Assembly (NCBI GenBank): GCA_947629405.1
Contig: CANRDL010000006.1
Location: 1-43,861, forward strand
Reading direction: 5' to 3'
DNA from: an uncultured Bacilli bacterium
GTDB taxonomy: Bacteria; Bacillota_I; Bacilli_A; RF39; UBA660
DNA: 43,861 nt
Shown: positions 24,955-33,881 of the stretch, in pieces
Layout: each line of letters opens with the position of its first letter
Position numbering within the stretch: the stretch's first letter is position 1
Made by a program: the position numbers and the translations under genes
The notes under the pieces: generated by a model
Database searches by the model: none
Told to the model about the DNA's origin: nothing
Seen by the model: only the letters and a program-made list of their open reading frames with translations

Positions 24955-25293
24955 ATGAGTTCAAGAACAAGTTGGTTAGCAATAATTCCTGATATTTTGT
25001 TAATGTGCGTACTTATAGGTTTTATTACTATTTGGAAAAAACTTATAATTATACTAACTACAAAATTAAATATTGATGATAAAATAGTATCTGCTAAAAC
25101 TGGTTTAATTAATATTCAAACATTAGATTCACCTATCAACAAAGTTACATCTGTAAAAGTTGAACAATCTATATTTGGCAAAATATTTAATTATGGAAAT
25201 ATATATATTAATACTGCATCAGGACAATTTATATTTAAATGTTTAAATAAACCAAATGATATAAAAAATTATTTAGTAGAAAAAATGAAATAA
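24955..25293 (+). CDS. Membrane-anchored bacterial PH-domain (YdbS-like) protein
   Basis: 112 residues. One N-terminal transmembrane helix (AIIPDILLMCVLIGFITIW) is followed by a bPH_2-type domain: KIVSAKTGLINIQT, then the loop and strands INKVTSVKVEQSIFGKIFNYGNIYINTASG. This run is the standard YdbS/YdbT signature. Such proteins sit at the membrane, and their role is mostly unknown. AAGGAGG precedes the ATG, and a strong terminator follows. Confidence 0.8.
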   Translation: MSSRTSWLAIIPDILLMCVLIGFITIWKKLIIILTTKLNIDDKIVSAKTGLINIQTLDSPINKVTSVKVEQSIFGKIFNYGNIYINTASGQFIFKCLNKPNDIKNYLVEKMK

Positions 25294-25299
25294 AAAATC

Positions 25300-25327
25300 C
25301 CCTACTTACTGTAATAAGTAGGGTTTT
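25300..25327 (+). terminator. Terminator of the PH-domain gene
   Basis: CCCTACTTA-6-TAAGTAGGG followed by TTTT: a perfect 9-base stem. Confidence 0.85.
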
Positions 25328-25402
25328 GAAATATAGAACTACTTATAGAAAAAATTTATAACACATTAGGACTTTTCTATGCTTTTATTATAGTACCAAA
25401 GA

Positions 25403-25434
25403 AAAAGTAAACACATCTTTTTGTGTTTACTTTT
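25403..25434 (-). terminator. Terminator of the XRE / DUF4097 operon
   Basis: AAAAGTAAACACA-6-TGTGTTTACTTTT, a perfect 13-base stem with T-runs usable on both strands. Confidence 0.8.
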
Positions 25435-25473
25435 ATCTTATAGTCTTAATAAAAAACTCACTATTTACTTTTT

Positions 25474-26361
25474 TTAATTATTTACTTCTATATCCCCACA
25501 ATCATTTTCTATTTTTAAGATAATATTAGATTTATTATAATTATTTTTAATATTTACTTTCCCTAAATCTGTTTTAGCATTAATAAACAATTCATTTGTA
25601 TTACCTATTTCTATATCACCATAATCATCTTTTATGTAAGAATCTTTTTTTAAATTAATATTATTAAGTTCTATATCCCCACAATCATTTTCAAGATGTA
25701 GGTAATTATCAACTGAATTAATTTTTATATCTCCATAACTATTTTTTACTGTCGCTTCATTTGTATTAGAAATTACAACATCACCACAATCTTCATTTAT
25801 ATTTGATACATTAGCTTTTCCTATTTCTATATCACCATAATTATTATCTATTTTAACGATATTACCACCAAGTATTTTAACATCTCCACAGTCTTCTTTA
25901 ATATCAATATTAGTATTTAAAAATTCATCAATAAAAATATCACCATAATCATTTTTTATATTAATATTTCCATCATATTCTTCTGGTAAATATATTTCTA
26001 TCTTGGTCGATTTCTGATTAAAACAAAATCCTATACAATTTTTTTCACTTGTTTTAATGTTTAAAGTATCATGATTAGTTTCTACAGCAGTATAAGCTTT
26101 TTCACCATAAATTATAGTTTTAATATTTTCCGTATCAGATCTTTTTATAAAAATTTCATTTACAGTAGCATCTATTATAATATTATTAAATTTTTCTTCA
26201 TAAATCTTATCTAATATTAATTCATTACTATTTTGTAATCCAAATCTAAAATCTTTAAATTTAAAACCATTTTGTAAAAGACCAACGAAAAATATTGAAA
26301 GGACTATCATAATGATAGATAATAAAATAATTAAAGTTATAATCCATTTTTTATTTTTCAT
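25474..26361 (-). CDS. DUF4097-like membrane-anchored repeat protein
   Basis: 295 residues: an N-terminal transmembrane helix (IITLIILLSIIMIVLSIFF), then a beta-solenoid type region. From about residue 130 a repeat of about 20 residues alternates between a YGDI and a CGDI/CGDV core (NDYGDIFI, EDCGDVKI, NNYGDIEI, EDCGDVVI, NSYGDIKI, NDCGDIEL, DDYGDIEI, a LGKV variant, NDCGDIEV). This is the pattern of DUF4097 / LiaG-type envelope proteins. The strict Tyr/Cys alternation is unusual. It overlaps the end of the XRE regulator gene, so both are one unit, and it is probably an envelope-stress factor. Confidence 0.82.
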   Translation of the reverse strand: MKNKKWIITLIILLSIIMIVLSIFFVGLLQNGFKFKDFRFGLQNSNELILDKIYEEKFNNIIIDATVNEIFIKRSDTENIKTIIYGEKAYTAVETNHDTLNIKTSEKNCIGFCFNQKSTKIEIYLPEEYDGNINIKNDYGDIFIDEFLNTNIDIKEDCGDVKILGGNIVKIDNNYGDIEIGKANVSNINEDCGDVVISNTNEATVKNSYGDIKINSVDNYLHLENDCGDIELNNINLKKDSYIKDDYGDIEIGNTNELFINAKTDLGKVNIKNNYNKSNIILKIENDCGDIEVNN

Positions 26362-26992
26362 CTTTATAGCTCCTTAACATAAATACTAATTTTAATATTT
26401 CTTCAAACAAGCCAAATATTACCCATATTATCCATGTTAAATGCCAAGCCATAGTCTTAAAACTAATAATTAAGTATATAATAGCAACTATTATTGCTAC
26501 TACATTTGAAATTTGATTTCTTAATTTATCAGCTTCTGTTTCTTTATTTTTTATTTTTTTATATTTAATACATACATAGATTATTATACCTGTTGCTATT
26601 CCACAAATAAGTAAAAATATAGCAGAAGCAACTATTGGATTCATATTCATAACCGGAATTGAAATCATTATCCATACAATTCCCAAAAAATATAATACAA
26701 TACTAACGGCTATTCCTTTTGCTTTTTTACTTGTCTTTAATTTTTCTGCTGAATCAATAACAAATTCCGTATTTTTAGAAGTTTCTTTTCTTTTTAATTC
26801 AATAAACAATTCATCTGTAGTTATACCATATAATTCACATAAAGGAACAACTTTATCAAAATCAGGCATACTTTGATTTGTTTCCCATTTAGAAATAGTT
26901 TGTCTAGTAACATTTAATTTTTCTGCTACTTCTTCTTGAGATAATTTTTTATCTCTTCTTAGTTTAAATAATCTTTCACCTAAATTATTCAC
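26351..26992 (-). CDS. Membrane-bound XRE-family transcription regulator
   Basis: About 213 residues. The N-terminal Cro/XRE helix-turn-helix (LGERLFKLRRDKKLSQEEVA ... VTRQTISKWE) is followed by a linker and about four hydrophobic segments, the layout of membrane-tethered XRE regulators that sense the envelope. The best start is GTG at 26992, 6 bases past GAGGTG; a GTG three codons earlier overlaps that ribosome site. The 3' end overlaps the DUF4097-like gene. A long inverted repeat upstream may be its own operator. Confidence 0.87.
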   Translation of the reverse strand: MNNLGERLFKLRRDKKLSQEEVAEKLNVTRQTISKWETNQSMPDFDKVVPLCELYGITTDELFIELKRKETSKNTEFVIDSAEKLKTSKKAKGIAVSIVLYFLGIVWIMISIPVMNMNPIVASAIFLLICGIATGIIIYVCIKYKKIKNKETEADKLRNQISNVVAIIVAIIYLIISFKTMAWHLTWIIWVIFGLFEEILKLVFMLRSYKDEK

Positions 26993-27012
26993 TTTCTTCA
27001 CCTCACACTAAA

Positions 27013-27073
27013 ATTATACATTTTATTTTAGTTGCAATCTACCTGTTTGAGTTAGAAATTTGTCAACTAAAAT
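27013..27073 (-). promoter_or_regulatory. Promoter and inverted-repeat operator of the XRE gene
   Basis: TATAAT at 27013-27018 lies close to an inverted repeat with arms ATTTTAGTTGCAA (27025-27037) and TTGTCAACTAAAAT (27060-27073), which match apart from one extra base, 22 bases apart. TTGACA in the far arm could serve as an upstream promoter box. Confidence 0.55.
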
Positions 27074-27162
27074 TAACATTTTAATAATTATACTACAAAA
27101 AAAGCAAACTATTTCTAATTTGCTCATATAAATTATAATTGAATTGAAGTCCAAATTCAGTT

Positions 27163-27543
27163 TTATTCATGTTTTTTTGTTAAAGAATAAATTCTTTTCA
27201 AAACAGCATTATTATCATAATTATCATATTTTGGTGCATTTTCAATTTCTGAAATTTGGAATAAATCCCAAAATTCTAGTTTAAAGTGATAAGTAGCGAT
27301 TCCTTCTGGTGTGTTAATCCCAGCAATAAAACATCCATTAAACATTGGATCATTTTTTTCATCAAAATGTTTTTTTGATTTCCAAGATATATCAGGATTA
27401 CTATTACATAAAGTGCAAAATAAAATCAATCTATTCTTATATAAATCTTCAAACGTATGATATCCATCACTTATTTGCTTTACTGAAATATTGCCATTCA
27501 TTTTTTCATTTTGTATTAAATTATTTAATTCGTTTATATTCAT
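27163..27543 (-). CDS. Small hypothetical protein
   Basis: 126 residues, soluble. I recognise only a general resemblance to phage-type proteins of unknown function carrying HTFEDLY.NR..LF near residue 30 and a WDLF ... APKYD stretch toward the C-terminus. It is a single gene with AGAAGG before its ATG and a full copy of the promoter-leader module, standing directly downstream of tRNA-Thr. Confidence 0.75.
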   Translation of the reverse strand: MNINELNNLIQNEKMNGNISVKQISDGYHTFEDLYKNRLILFCTLCNSNPDISWKSKKHFDEKNDPMFNGCFIAGINTPEGIATYHFKLEFWDLFQISEIENAPKYDNYDNNAVLKRIYSLTKKHE

Positions 27544-27566
27544 AATTTACCTTCTTTTTATTCAAT

Positions 27567-27642
27567 GTATATTGTTTTTCAATATGCAAGTTTATTTTTT
27601 AAATTGACAAATATATCAATTCAATCTATACATATTTTATCA
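27567..27642 (-). promoter_or_regulatory. Promoter-leader module before the 27163 gene
   Basis: Extended -10 TGA TAAAAT (27634-27642), inverted repeat AAATTGA-8-TCAATT (27601-27621), then GTATATTG-TTTTT-CAATATGC (27567-27587). It is the closest sister of the copy at 18903. Confidence 0.65.
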
Positions 27643-27658
27643 TAAATTATAGTATATT

Positions 27659-27687
27659 AAAACTCGAACTATAAAAGTCCGAGTTTT
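27659..27687 (-). terminator. Terminator of tRNA-Thr (CTCGAACT family)
   Basis: AAAACTCGAACT-5-AGTCCGAGTTTT with one mismatch, followed by T on the minus strand. Confidence 0.8.
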
Positions 27688-27696
27688 CTATCAATC

Positions 27697-27772
27697 TGGT
27701 GCCGAAGGTAGGAATCAAACCCACAACCTACTGATTACGATTCAGTTGCTCTATCGATTGAGCTACTTCGGC
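27697..27772 (-). tRNA. tRNA-Thr (CGT)
   Basis: Minus strand: acceptor GCCGAAG / CTTCGGC, anticodon stem ACTGA/TCAGT with loop ATCGTAA giving anticodon CGT (codon ACG), T-loop TTTGATT, and an encoded CCA end. Full length of 76 bases. Confidence 0.95.
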
Positions 27773-27782
27773 ATCTACTTAT

Positions 27783-27791
27783 ATTATATCA
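27783..27791 (-). promoter_or_regulatory. Extended -10 promoter of tRNA-Thr
   Basis: Minus strand TGA TATAAT, ending 10 bases before the mature 5' end. Confidence 0.6.
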
Positions 27792-27804
27792 TCTTTTTTT
27801 TATT

Positions 27805-28299
27805 TTATAAATATTTTAAAATAATTTTATATTTCTCCACTTTTTCAGCAATAGACATTTTTTGATATATAGGTGAAGATGATGGTAAATAAATAGCTTT
27901 AATACCTATTCTTTTTTCTAAATATTTTTGATATAAATTATAGGCTTTTTTCCCAGTTGTAAAAATAGTTGTAATATTACTTTTTTTAATTAAATCTTCT
28001 ATATTATTTACTTCAATATTTTTTATACTTGAATCATTTGAGCCTTCAATTGTACAAGATTTTACTACATCCCATAAAGCTATATTATGTTTATATAAAA
28101 AATCAATTTTATCATTTATTTTTTCATTAAAAACATTACTTAATATTTTAAAAAATTGATTTTGCGGATGAGCATAATAAAAATTTACTTCTCGGGATTT
28201 AACACTGGGAAAAGAACCTAAGATTAAAATTTTAGATTCTTCATTATAAATTGGTTTAATATTATGATATACTTTTTTCTTTAAATTTTGATTAGTCAT
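27805..28299 (-). CDS. Hypoxanthine (deoxyinosine)-DNA glycosylase-like protein
   Basis: A 164-residue member of the uracil-DNA-glycosylase superfamily. ILILGSFPSVKSRE at residues 25-38 followed by FYYAHPQNQFFK, and the C-terminal LPSSSPIY, match the HDG (family 6) proteins that remove hypoxanthine from DNA. It lies 21 bases behind the nucleotidyltransferase gene and is likely cotranscribed with it. Confidence 0.88.
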   Translation of the reverse strand: MTNQNLKKKVYHNIKPIYNEESKILILGSFPSVKSREVNFYYAHPQNQFFKILSNVFNEKINDKIDFLYKHNIALWDVVKSCTIEGSNDSSIKNIEVNNIEDLIKKSNITTIFTTGKKAYNLYQKYLEKRIGIKAIYLPSSSPIYQKMSIAEKVEKYKIILKYL

Positions 28300-28320
28300 A
28301 CCTTTTCCTTATTATAAAAA

Positions 28321-29088
28321 TTATTGTATTTCATTTTTAATTAAATATTCATGATAATTTTTAATTTCTATACTTTTCATTACAAATTCATAAAATGTTT
28401 TTATATTTTTATACATTAATTCTTTATTTAAAGTATTTATACATTCATTAAAATATTTTTGTAAACTTTTATTAATTTTTCCTTTATATTTGTAATTTTT
28501 TTGATATTTTTTATCATTAATAATTTTATTCATTTTTTCTTTTTGGATAGGTGCATATTTATTATAGACTTGATATAAATTAACTATTCTATTAAGTAAT
28601 TCAAAATATAAAATAGCAAAATCATCGTCATTATTTTGATAAGAATATTCCAATTCTAAAAATAAATCTTCGGCAAAACTAATCAACTTCTTCAATTCAT
28701 TAATTTCCTTTTTTTCATATTCTTTTTTATACCACTTTGAAGCTTCATTTTGTAATAATTTTACATTATTATTTTTATCAAATAAAATTTTACTATTAGC
28801 TATCATATTTGTATTGACAGGATTATAATTATTAAAATCTCTTTTAAAGGCATTTTTAAAATTATTTAAAGTATTTATAAAATATTCAATAGTTATTCCA
28901 TCGATTATTGTTGATCCTCTTCCATACCATTTAGCTTCATTATTTAAAATTATTAAAAAATCTAAATCACTAGTTGAATTGAAAAAACCATTAACATAAC
29001 TTCCAAAAATAATAATTCCTTCAATATTTTCTTCTTTTTGCCATTTTTGTACAAATTTATTTATTATTTTATTATATTTATTTTGCAT
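28321..29088 (-). CDS. Nucleotidyltransferase-domain protein
   Basis: 255 residues. Residues 23-47 carry the pol-beta-type core IIIFGSYVNGFFNSTSDLDFLII: GS, then two Asp separated by one residue. The C-terminal 140 residues are helical, as in aminoglycoside-type nucleotidyltransferases. It could transfer AMP to a small molecule, tRNA or protein; no separate HEPN antitoxin-type gene is adjacent. AGGAGG precedes the ATG. Confidence 0.8.
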   Translation of the reverse strand: MQNKYNKIINKFVQKWQKEENIEGIIIFGSYVNGFFNSTSDLDFLIILNNEAKWYGRGSTIIDGITIEYFINTLNNFKNAFKRDFNNYNPVNTNMIANSKILFDKNNNVKLLQNEASKWYKKEYEKKEINELKKLISFAEDLFLELEYSYQNNDDDFAILYFELLNRIVNLYQVYNKYAPIQKEKMNKIINDKKYQKNYKYKGKINKSLQKYFNECINTLNKELMYKNIKTFYEFVMKSIEIKNYHEYLIKNEIQ

Positions 29089-29109
29089 TCTGAAAGTCCT
29101 CCTAAAATA

Positions 29110-29118
29110 ATTATAGCA
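29110..29118 (-). promoter_or_regulatory. Extended -10 promoter of the nucleotidyltransferase gene
   Basis: Minus strand TGC TATAAT directly after the clpB terminator. Confidence 0.55.
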
Positions 29119-29120
29119 TA

Positions 29121-29147
29121 AAAAAAGAAATTAATTTTTTTAATTTC
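29121..29147 (-). terminator. Terminator of clpB
   Basis: GAAATTAA-5-TTAATTTC stem followed by a run of T on the minus strand; it overlaps the last codons of clpB. Confidence 0.8.
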
Positions 29148-31257
29148 CTTTTATTATTAAATTATTATCTTTTAAATCAAATATTATCTCTTCTCCAAAT
29201 TTGATTTCATCATTTAAAATGGCATTAGCAAGTAAATTTTCAATATTATTTGTTACAAATCTTTTTATTGGTCGAGCTCCATATTGTTCATTATATGAAG
29301 AGTCTACAATAAATTTTTTAGCTTTATCTGTTAAATTAATTTTTATATTTTTATCCTTTAAACGCTTTTCAATATCCCTTATTATTTTATCAAGTATTTC
29401 ATAAACTGTCTCTTTAGAAAGGGATTTAAAAATAATAATTTCATCAATTCTGTTAATAAATTCAGGTTTAAAAGTCATTTTTAATTCCTTATCAATTAGT
29501 TCTTTTGCATCATTTTTATTTTCTAAAATATATTCGCTACCTAAATTTGAAGTCATAATAATTATTGTGTTTTTAAAATCTACAGTTCTTCCTTGACCAT
29601 CAGTAATTCTACCATCATCTAATATTTGCAATAATATATTAAATACATCTTTATGAGCTTTTTCAATTTCATCAAATAAAATTATACTATAAGGATTTCT
29701 TCTAACTGCCTCCGTAAGTTGACCACCTTCATCATAACCGACATATCCCGGAGGAGCTCCAACTAAACGAGATACGGAATGTGCTTCCATATATTCGCTC
29801 ATATCAATTCTTACCATATGGCGTTCATCATCAAATAATTCATAGGCTAAACTTCTTGCCACTTCAGTTTTACCTACCCCAGTTGGGCCTAAAAATATAA
29901 ATGAACCAATAGGACGATTTGGATCTTTGATACCAGCTCTTGCTCTTTTTATTGCTTCACTTACTAAATCTAATACTTCATCTTGACCCTTAACTCTTTT
30001 TTGTAAATTTTCTTTTAAATTTAATAATTTTTCTTTTTCACTTCCAACAAGTTTAGCTATTGGAATATTAGTCCATTTGGAAATAATTAAAGCAATTGAT
30101 TCATCAGTTACTGTATCACTTAATATTTTATCATCATCTTCGGCACGCAAATTTTCTAAATCTTTTTCTAATTTAGGAATTATTCCATGTCTAAGTTTAG
30201 CGGCTTCATTTAAGTCGTAGTTATTTTCTGCTTGTTCTAATTTGAATTTTGCATCTTCTATTTCTTTTTTTAAATCTTTTATTTCATCATTTATTTGTTT
30301 TTCCTTTTGCCAATCATTACGCAATTTTTCTTCTTCAATTTTTAAATTTTCTAAAGTTTTATCTATTTCTTCTACTCTTCTTTTGGAAAGTTCATCTTTT
30401 TCTTTTTTTAAAGCTTGTTTTTCTATTTCTAATTGCATTATTTTTCTAGTTAAAGTATCAAGCTCAACTGGTACTGAGTCAATTTGCACTTTTATTGTCG
30501 CACAAGCTTCATCTACAAGATCGATTGCTTTATCTGGTAAAAAACGAGATGTAATGTATCTATCCGACAAAGTGGCTGCTGCAACTAAAGCATTATCCTT
30601 TATATTAACTCCATGAAAAACTTCAAATCGTTTTTTCAAACCTCTCAATATGGTTATTGTATCTAAAACAGTTGGTTCTTTAACTTGAATTTTTTGAAAA
30701 CGTCTTTCTAAAGCTCCATCTTTTTCAATATATTTTCGATATTCATTTAAAGTAGTTGCCCCAATACAATGTATTTCTCCACGAGCAAGCAAAGGTTTTA
30801 ACATATTAGAAGCATCCATTGCTCCTTCAAGAGCGCCAGCTCCAACTATCATATGAATTTCATCAATAAATAAAATAATTTCGCCATCAGAATCTTTTAT
30901 TTCTTTTAATACAGCTTTAAGTCTTTCTTCAAATTCACCACGATATTTAGCACCGGCAACTAGTGCTCCCATATCTAATTCCCAAATAGTTTTATTTTTT
31001 AAACTTTCTGGTACATCACCTTTGACTATTCTTTGAGCAAGACCTTCAACGATTGCTGTTTTACCAACACCTGGTTCACCAATTAAAACAGGATTATTTT
31101 TAGTCTTTCGAGATAAAATACGCGTAATACTTCTGACTTCATCATCTCTTCCAATTACCGGATCAACTTTACCATCTTTAACACTTTGTACAATATCTCT
31201 TCCGTACTTTTCTAATACATTTTCTAAATTTTCTTGATAAGGATTTTGTCCATTCAT
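29140..31257 (-). CDS. clpB: ClpB disaggregase lacking the N-terminal domain
   Basis: 705 residues instead of about 860. AAA-1 has Walker A GEPGVGKT and Walker B LFIDEIHM. The coiled-coil M-domain (about 265-385) is present and marks ClpB rather than ClpA/C. AAA-2 has [17 protein letters not shown] and the arginine-finger region. The Clp_N repeats are missing; only a short leader precedes AAA-1, as in the short ClpB of mycoplasmas. It should rescue aggregated protein together with DnaK. GGGAGG precedes the ATG. A CIRCE operator overlaps its promoter, so HrcA control is expected. Confidence 0.96.
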   Translation of the reverse strand: MNGQNPYQENLENVLEKYGRDIVQSVKDGKVDPVIGRDDEVRSITRILSRKTKNNPVLIGEPGVGKTAIVEGLAQRIVKGDVPESLKNKTIWELDMGALVAGAKYRGEFEERLKAVLKEIKDSDGEIILFIDEIHMIVGAGALEGAMDASNMLKPLLARGEIHCIGATTLNEYRKYIEKDGALERRFQKIQVKEPTVLDTITILRGLKKRFEVFHGVNIKDNALVAAATLSDRYITSRFLPDKAIDLVDEACATIKVQIDSVPVELDTLTRKIMQLEIEKQALKKEKDELSKRRVEEIDKTLENLKIEEEKLRNDWQKEKQINDEIKDLKKEIEDAKFKLEQAENNYDLNEAAKLRHGIIPKLEKDLENLRAEDDDKILSDTVTDESIALIISKWTNIPIAKLVGSEKEKLLNLKENLQKRVKGQDEVLDLVSEAIKRARAGIKDPNRPIGSFIFLGPTGVGKTEVARSLAYELFDDERHMVRIDMSEYMEAHSVSRLVGAPPGYVGYDEGGQLTEAVRRNPYSIILFDEIEKAHKDVFNILLQILDDGRITDGQGRTVDFKNTIIIMTSNLGSEYILENKNDAKELIDKELKMTFKPEFINRIDEIIIFKSLSKETVYEILDKIIRDIEKRLKDKNIKINLTDKAKKFIVDSSYNEQYGARPIKRFVTNNIENLLANAILNDEIKFGEEIIFDLKDNNLIIKGN

Positions 31258-31289
31258 ACTATTACCTCCCTTACAAACTACTAATATGC

Positions 31290-31330
31290 ATTATATCATA
31301 TTTTTAGCACTTGTCAAGTATGAGTGCTAA
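31290..31330 (-). promoter_or_regulatory. CIRCE operator with the clpB promoter
   Basis: TTAGCACTT-9-GAGTGCTAA (31304-31330) matches CIRCE (TTAGCACTC-N9-GAGTGCTAA) with one mismatch. On the minus strand TTGACA (31312-31317) lies inside it, with TGA TATAAT (31290-31298) 16 bases on. The outer CIRCE arm overlaps the TAG stop of the superoxide dismutase gene. Confidence 0.93.
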
Positions 31331-31932
31331 ATCAAATTGTTGAATATATTATTCGCATTATTAAAATCAGCAATATTTATAAAATTATCCACATATTTTT
31401 CTTTTTCATTTTTATAATTTAAATAATAAGCATGTTCCCACATATCAATATTAAAAAGCGGAATATAGCCAAAAGATAAAGGAGTCTCTTGATTAGATAA
31501 ATTAATAATATCAAGCATTCCATTATTTTTTAAAATTAAAAAAGTATAACCTGATCCTTTTAATTTAAGAGCACTTTCTTTAAATAAAGTAAAAAAATTT
31601 TCTAATGAACTATATTGTTTTATAATTTGTTCTTTTAATTTTCCTTTAGGCTCTTCATGATTGGGATTTATACTTTTCCAATATAAATCGTGATTTAAAA
31701 CTCCACCTAAATTAAATAAAATATCTTCTCTGTCTTTTTCTTTAAATTCATTAATATGATATAAAAGTTCATATATATTATAACGATAATCATAATTGTT
31801 ATTTTGAAGTAATAAATTTAATTTATTTAAATAATTTTGATGGTGTTTATGATAATGAACACCAATTGTATGCGTATCAATATATGGTTCTAAATCTTGA
31901 TATAAAAATGGTAAAGAATTTAATTTATACAT
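31327..31932 (-). CDS. Superoxide dismutase, Fe/Mn type
   Basis: 201 residues. Metal ligands are His26 in VHYHKHHQNYL, His in LNHDLYW, and the Asp/His of DMWEHAYY. Length and order fit the Fe/Mn family; the metal cannot be decided. The usual GGHxNH reads GGVLNH, and the segment HHxKHH reads HYHKHH, so this is a somewhat divergent branch. AGGAGG precedes the ATG. The stop codon lies inside the CIRCE element of clpB. Confidence 0.93.
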   Translation of the reverse strand: MYKLNSLPFLYQDLEPYIDTHTIGVHYHKHHQNYLNKLNLLLQNNNYDYRYNIYELLYHINEFKEKDREDILFNLGGVLNHDLYWKSINPNHEEPKGKLKEQIIKQYSSLENFFTLFKESALKLKGSGYTFLILKNNGMLDIINLSNQETPLSFGYIPLFNIDMWEHAYYLNYKNEKEKYVDNFINIADFNNANNIFNNLI

Positions 31933-31978
31933 AAAATATCCTCCTAAAATATTTTATGCTAAATATTTTGAGCTATTT

Positions 31979-32001
31979 AAAAAGTAAGAATAAATCTTAC
32001 C
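31979..32001 (-). terminator. Terminator after the 32003 gene
   Basis: GTAAGA-5-TCTTAC stem followed by TTTTTAAA on the minus strand. Confidence 0.65.
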
Positions 32002-32002
32002 T

Positions 32003-32440
32003 TTATAAAAATGTTTTTAATTTTTCTACTGCTTCTTCTTGCATATCAACATATGCTTGAACAAGTTCATTTACTTTTTCGTCAGTACTTTTATGATTAA
32101 GTAATTTCCTTCCTTCAATAATACCCATATTAGTTCCCTGAAGTAATAATTCTGCTATTTTAGAATTACTTTTATCATTTAAAGTTTTCATTTGAATACC
32201 ATACCAAGTCATCGCTTTATTAATTGCATTAGTTTCATGTGGTTCTTTTTTACTGTATTCTGGGTATAATGAAGAAATTTCATTTGATATTTTTTCATAA
32301 TCTTTATATTGTTCTTTTAAAACTTGTTTTAACTTTTGATCTTCTACTTTATCCATAATGAAATTAATTGCATCAATTCCCATGCATGCTCCTTTGTTAA
32401 GTTCATCTAATACATTTACATCGTTTTCTTTTTTTTCCAT
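32003..32440 (-). CDS. Helical protein, possibly ferritin-like (DUF2383/DUF305-type), unknown function
   Basis: About 145 residues, nearly all alpha-helical, in roughly four helices, with no signal peptide. The start region DELNKGACMGIDAINFIMDKV and the later LLLQGTNMGIIEGRKLLNH resemble small four-helix bundles found in Clostridia, but no metal-binding E..H pattern is clear. ATG at 32440 with GGAGG upstream is the start. It precedes superoxide dismutase, so a stress role is possible but not shown. Confidence 0.75.
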   Translation of the reverse strand: MEKKENDVNVLDELNKGACMGIDAINFIMDKVEDQKLKQVLKEQYKDYEKISNEISSLYPEYSKKEPHETNAINKAMTWYGIQMKTLNDKSNSKIAELLLQGTNMGIIEGRKLLNHKSTDEKVNELVQAYVDMQEEAVEKLKTFL

Positions 32441-32573
32441 ATAATTTCCTCCATTATTATTATGAAAAAAAGAAAAATTTATATGCATGATTTTTTTAAT
32501 TTTGTTTTATACTTAACATAACGATATACCAATTAGAAAAAAATATAAAAAATTATGAAAATTTTTGAAAATA

Positions 32574-32596
32574 AAAAACCATCTTTCGATTGGTTC
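32574..32596 (-). terminator. Terminator of the 32610 gene
   Basis: AACCAATC-GAAA-GATGGTT followed by a T-run on the minus strand. Confidence 0.8.
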
Positions 32597-32609
32597 TTAT
32601 ATTTAAATA

Positions 32610-33356
32610 TTAGTTTTTTTCCGCTTTTGTTTTTCTAATTACATATGGATTTCCTTTTGAATCATCTTGTGCATCAAGTTTCTGTTCTAATAAATCATCT
32701 AACATTTGATTCATTTCACTATTTCTTGTCATTTTTAATTTATCAATTTTCTTATATAAATCGTTTATTATAGTTTTTTTATCATTAATTTCCTTTGATA
32801 AACATTGTAATTTATTATCTAACTCATCTACTTTTTCGATTTTTTTGCTTTTTTCTAAATTAATAGAATTTTGTTTATTTTCATCTCTTTCTATTTTTCT
32901 TAAACCTTCTGCATATTCTTCAATTTTATTATCTCTATTTAAATAAAAGATAGGATTTGCAACTATTCCAAGCAAACTGATTGATGTAAGAAATGATGGA
33001 ATTCCTCCAAAAACATCTCCATTATCTACCACATTTAAACCAGTTATTAGAGGATAAATGACTAGAAAAAATATTTCAGCTGAAGCAAAAACTGCTCCTC
33101 TAATTATTGAAAATATTTTATTTCTTTTTTTCAAATCTTTTGGTTCAAAATAAATATCGTCGCCGTGTTTATCCTTTATTTTATTAATGTCCTTGTCTAA
33201 ATCATTAGCTTGACAAATAAATTCATCTATTTCTTTTTCGGCTTCTTTTTTTTCATTTTTAAATAATGAATAATTTTCTTCTAATTCTTTTTCTTCTTTT
33301 TCTAAATCTTTAACATTTTCATAAATTTCATTAATTAAAGTTAAATATTTATCCAT
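32610..33356 (-). CDS. Hypothetical coiled-coil membrane protein
   Basis: 248 residues: an N-terminal coiled coil (about 10-75), two hydrophobic segments (about 90-110 and 122-138), then a second coiled coil to the C-terminus. This arrangement places both coiled coils on the same side of the membrane. No enzymatic motif was seen, and the family is not recognised. The promoter lies at 33382-33411. Confidence 0.78.
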   Translation of the reverse strand: MDKYLTLINEIYENVKDLEKEEKELEENYSLFKNEKKEAEKEIDEFICQANDLDKDINKIKDKHGDDIYFEPKDLKKRNKIFSIIRGAVFASAEIFFLVIYPLITGLNVVDNGDVFGGIPSFLTSISLLGIVANPIFYLNRDNKIEEYAEGLRKIERDENKQNSINLEKSKKIEKVDELDNKLQCLSKEINDKKTIINDLYKKIDKLKMTRNSEMNQMLDDLLEQKLDAQDDSKGNPYVIRKTKAEKN

Positions 33357-33381
33357 AACAAACCACCCTACTTACAAAAAT

Positions 33382-33411
33382 ATTATATCATAAAGTTTAT
33401 TTCTTTGTAAA
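33382..33411 (-). promoter_or_regulatory. Promoter of the 32610 gene
   Basis: Minus strand TTTACA (33406-33411), 18 bases, TATAAT (33382-33387) with TGA extension. Confidence 0.65.
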
Positions 33412-33416
33412 ATATT

Positions 33417-33863
33417 TTAAATTATATTTTTTTTCATCTTAATATGTTTAACATTAGCTTCTATAAATATTTTAGAATTTTTTTTGTATCCACATTTTTC
33501 ATAAAATTTTGAAACATTATATTTAGAATTTAATGTAATATATTTTATGTTTTTCATCTTATAATAATTCTCAATATAATTAAGAGCTTTTCTACCTATT
33601 CCTAAATTTCTAAATTCTTTAATTAAACAAAATCTTTGAAGTTTAATAGTATCATCGTCTTCATAAACACAACGAAATGTTCCAATATTTTTATTTTGGT
33701 ATTCAATTAAAAAGTGGTTACAAATTTTACTTAAAATATCATAATTATCAACTTCAATTTCTTTTGGAACATTCTTTTCTTTTATAAATACTTCATCTCT
33801 TATTTTTAAACATTCTTTAAGATCATTTTCATTTTCAACACATATAATTTCTAAACTTTTCAT
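33417..33863 (-). CDS. GNAT-family N-acetyltransferase
   Basis: 148 residues. The acetyl-CoA loop is FRNLGIGRKALNY, the preceding strand IKLQRFCLIKE is typical, and FYEKCGYKK ends the fold. The N-terminal RDEVFIKEKNVP resembles ElaA-type acetyltransferases. The substrate is unknown. It follows the 33882 gene by 18 bases and may share its transcript. Confidence 0.9.
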   Translation of the reverse strand: MKSLEIICVENENDLKECLKIRDEVFIKEKNVPKEIEVDNYDILSKICNHFLIEYQNKNIGTFRCVYEDDDTIKLQRFCLIKEFRNLGIGRKALNYIENYYKMKNIKYITLNSKYNVSKFYEKCGYKKNSKIFIEANVKHIKMKKNII

Positions 33864-33881
33864 TTTGACCCTTCAATTTAC

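Noticed and set aside
25403-25434. Repeat structure that might be part of a CRISPR or insertion element
   Set aside because: It is a single hairpin with T-runs; no spaced repeats and no transposase are present anywhere in the window.
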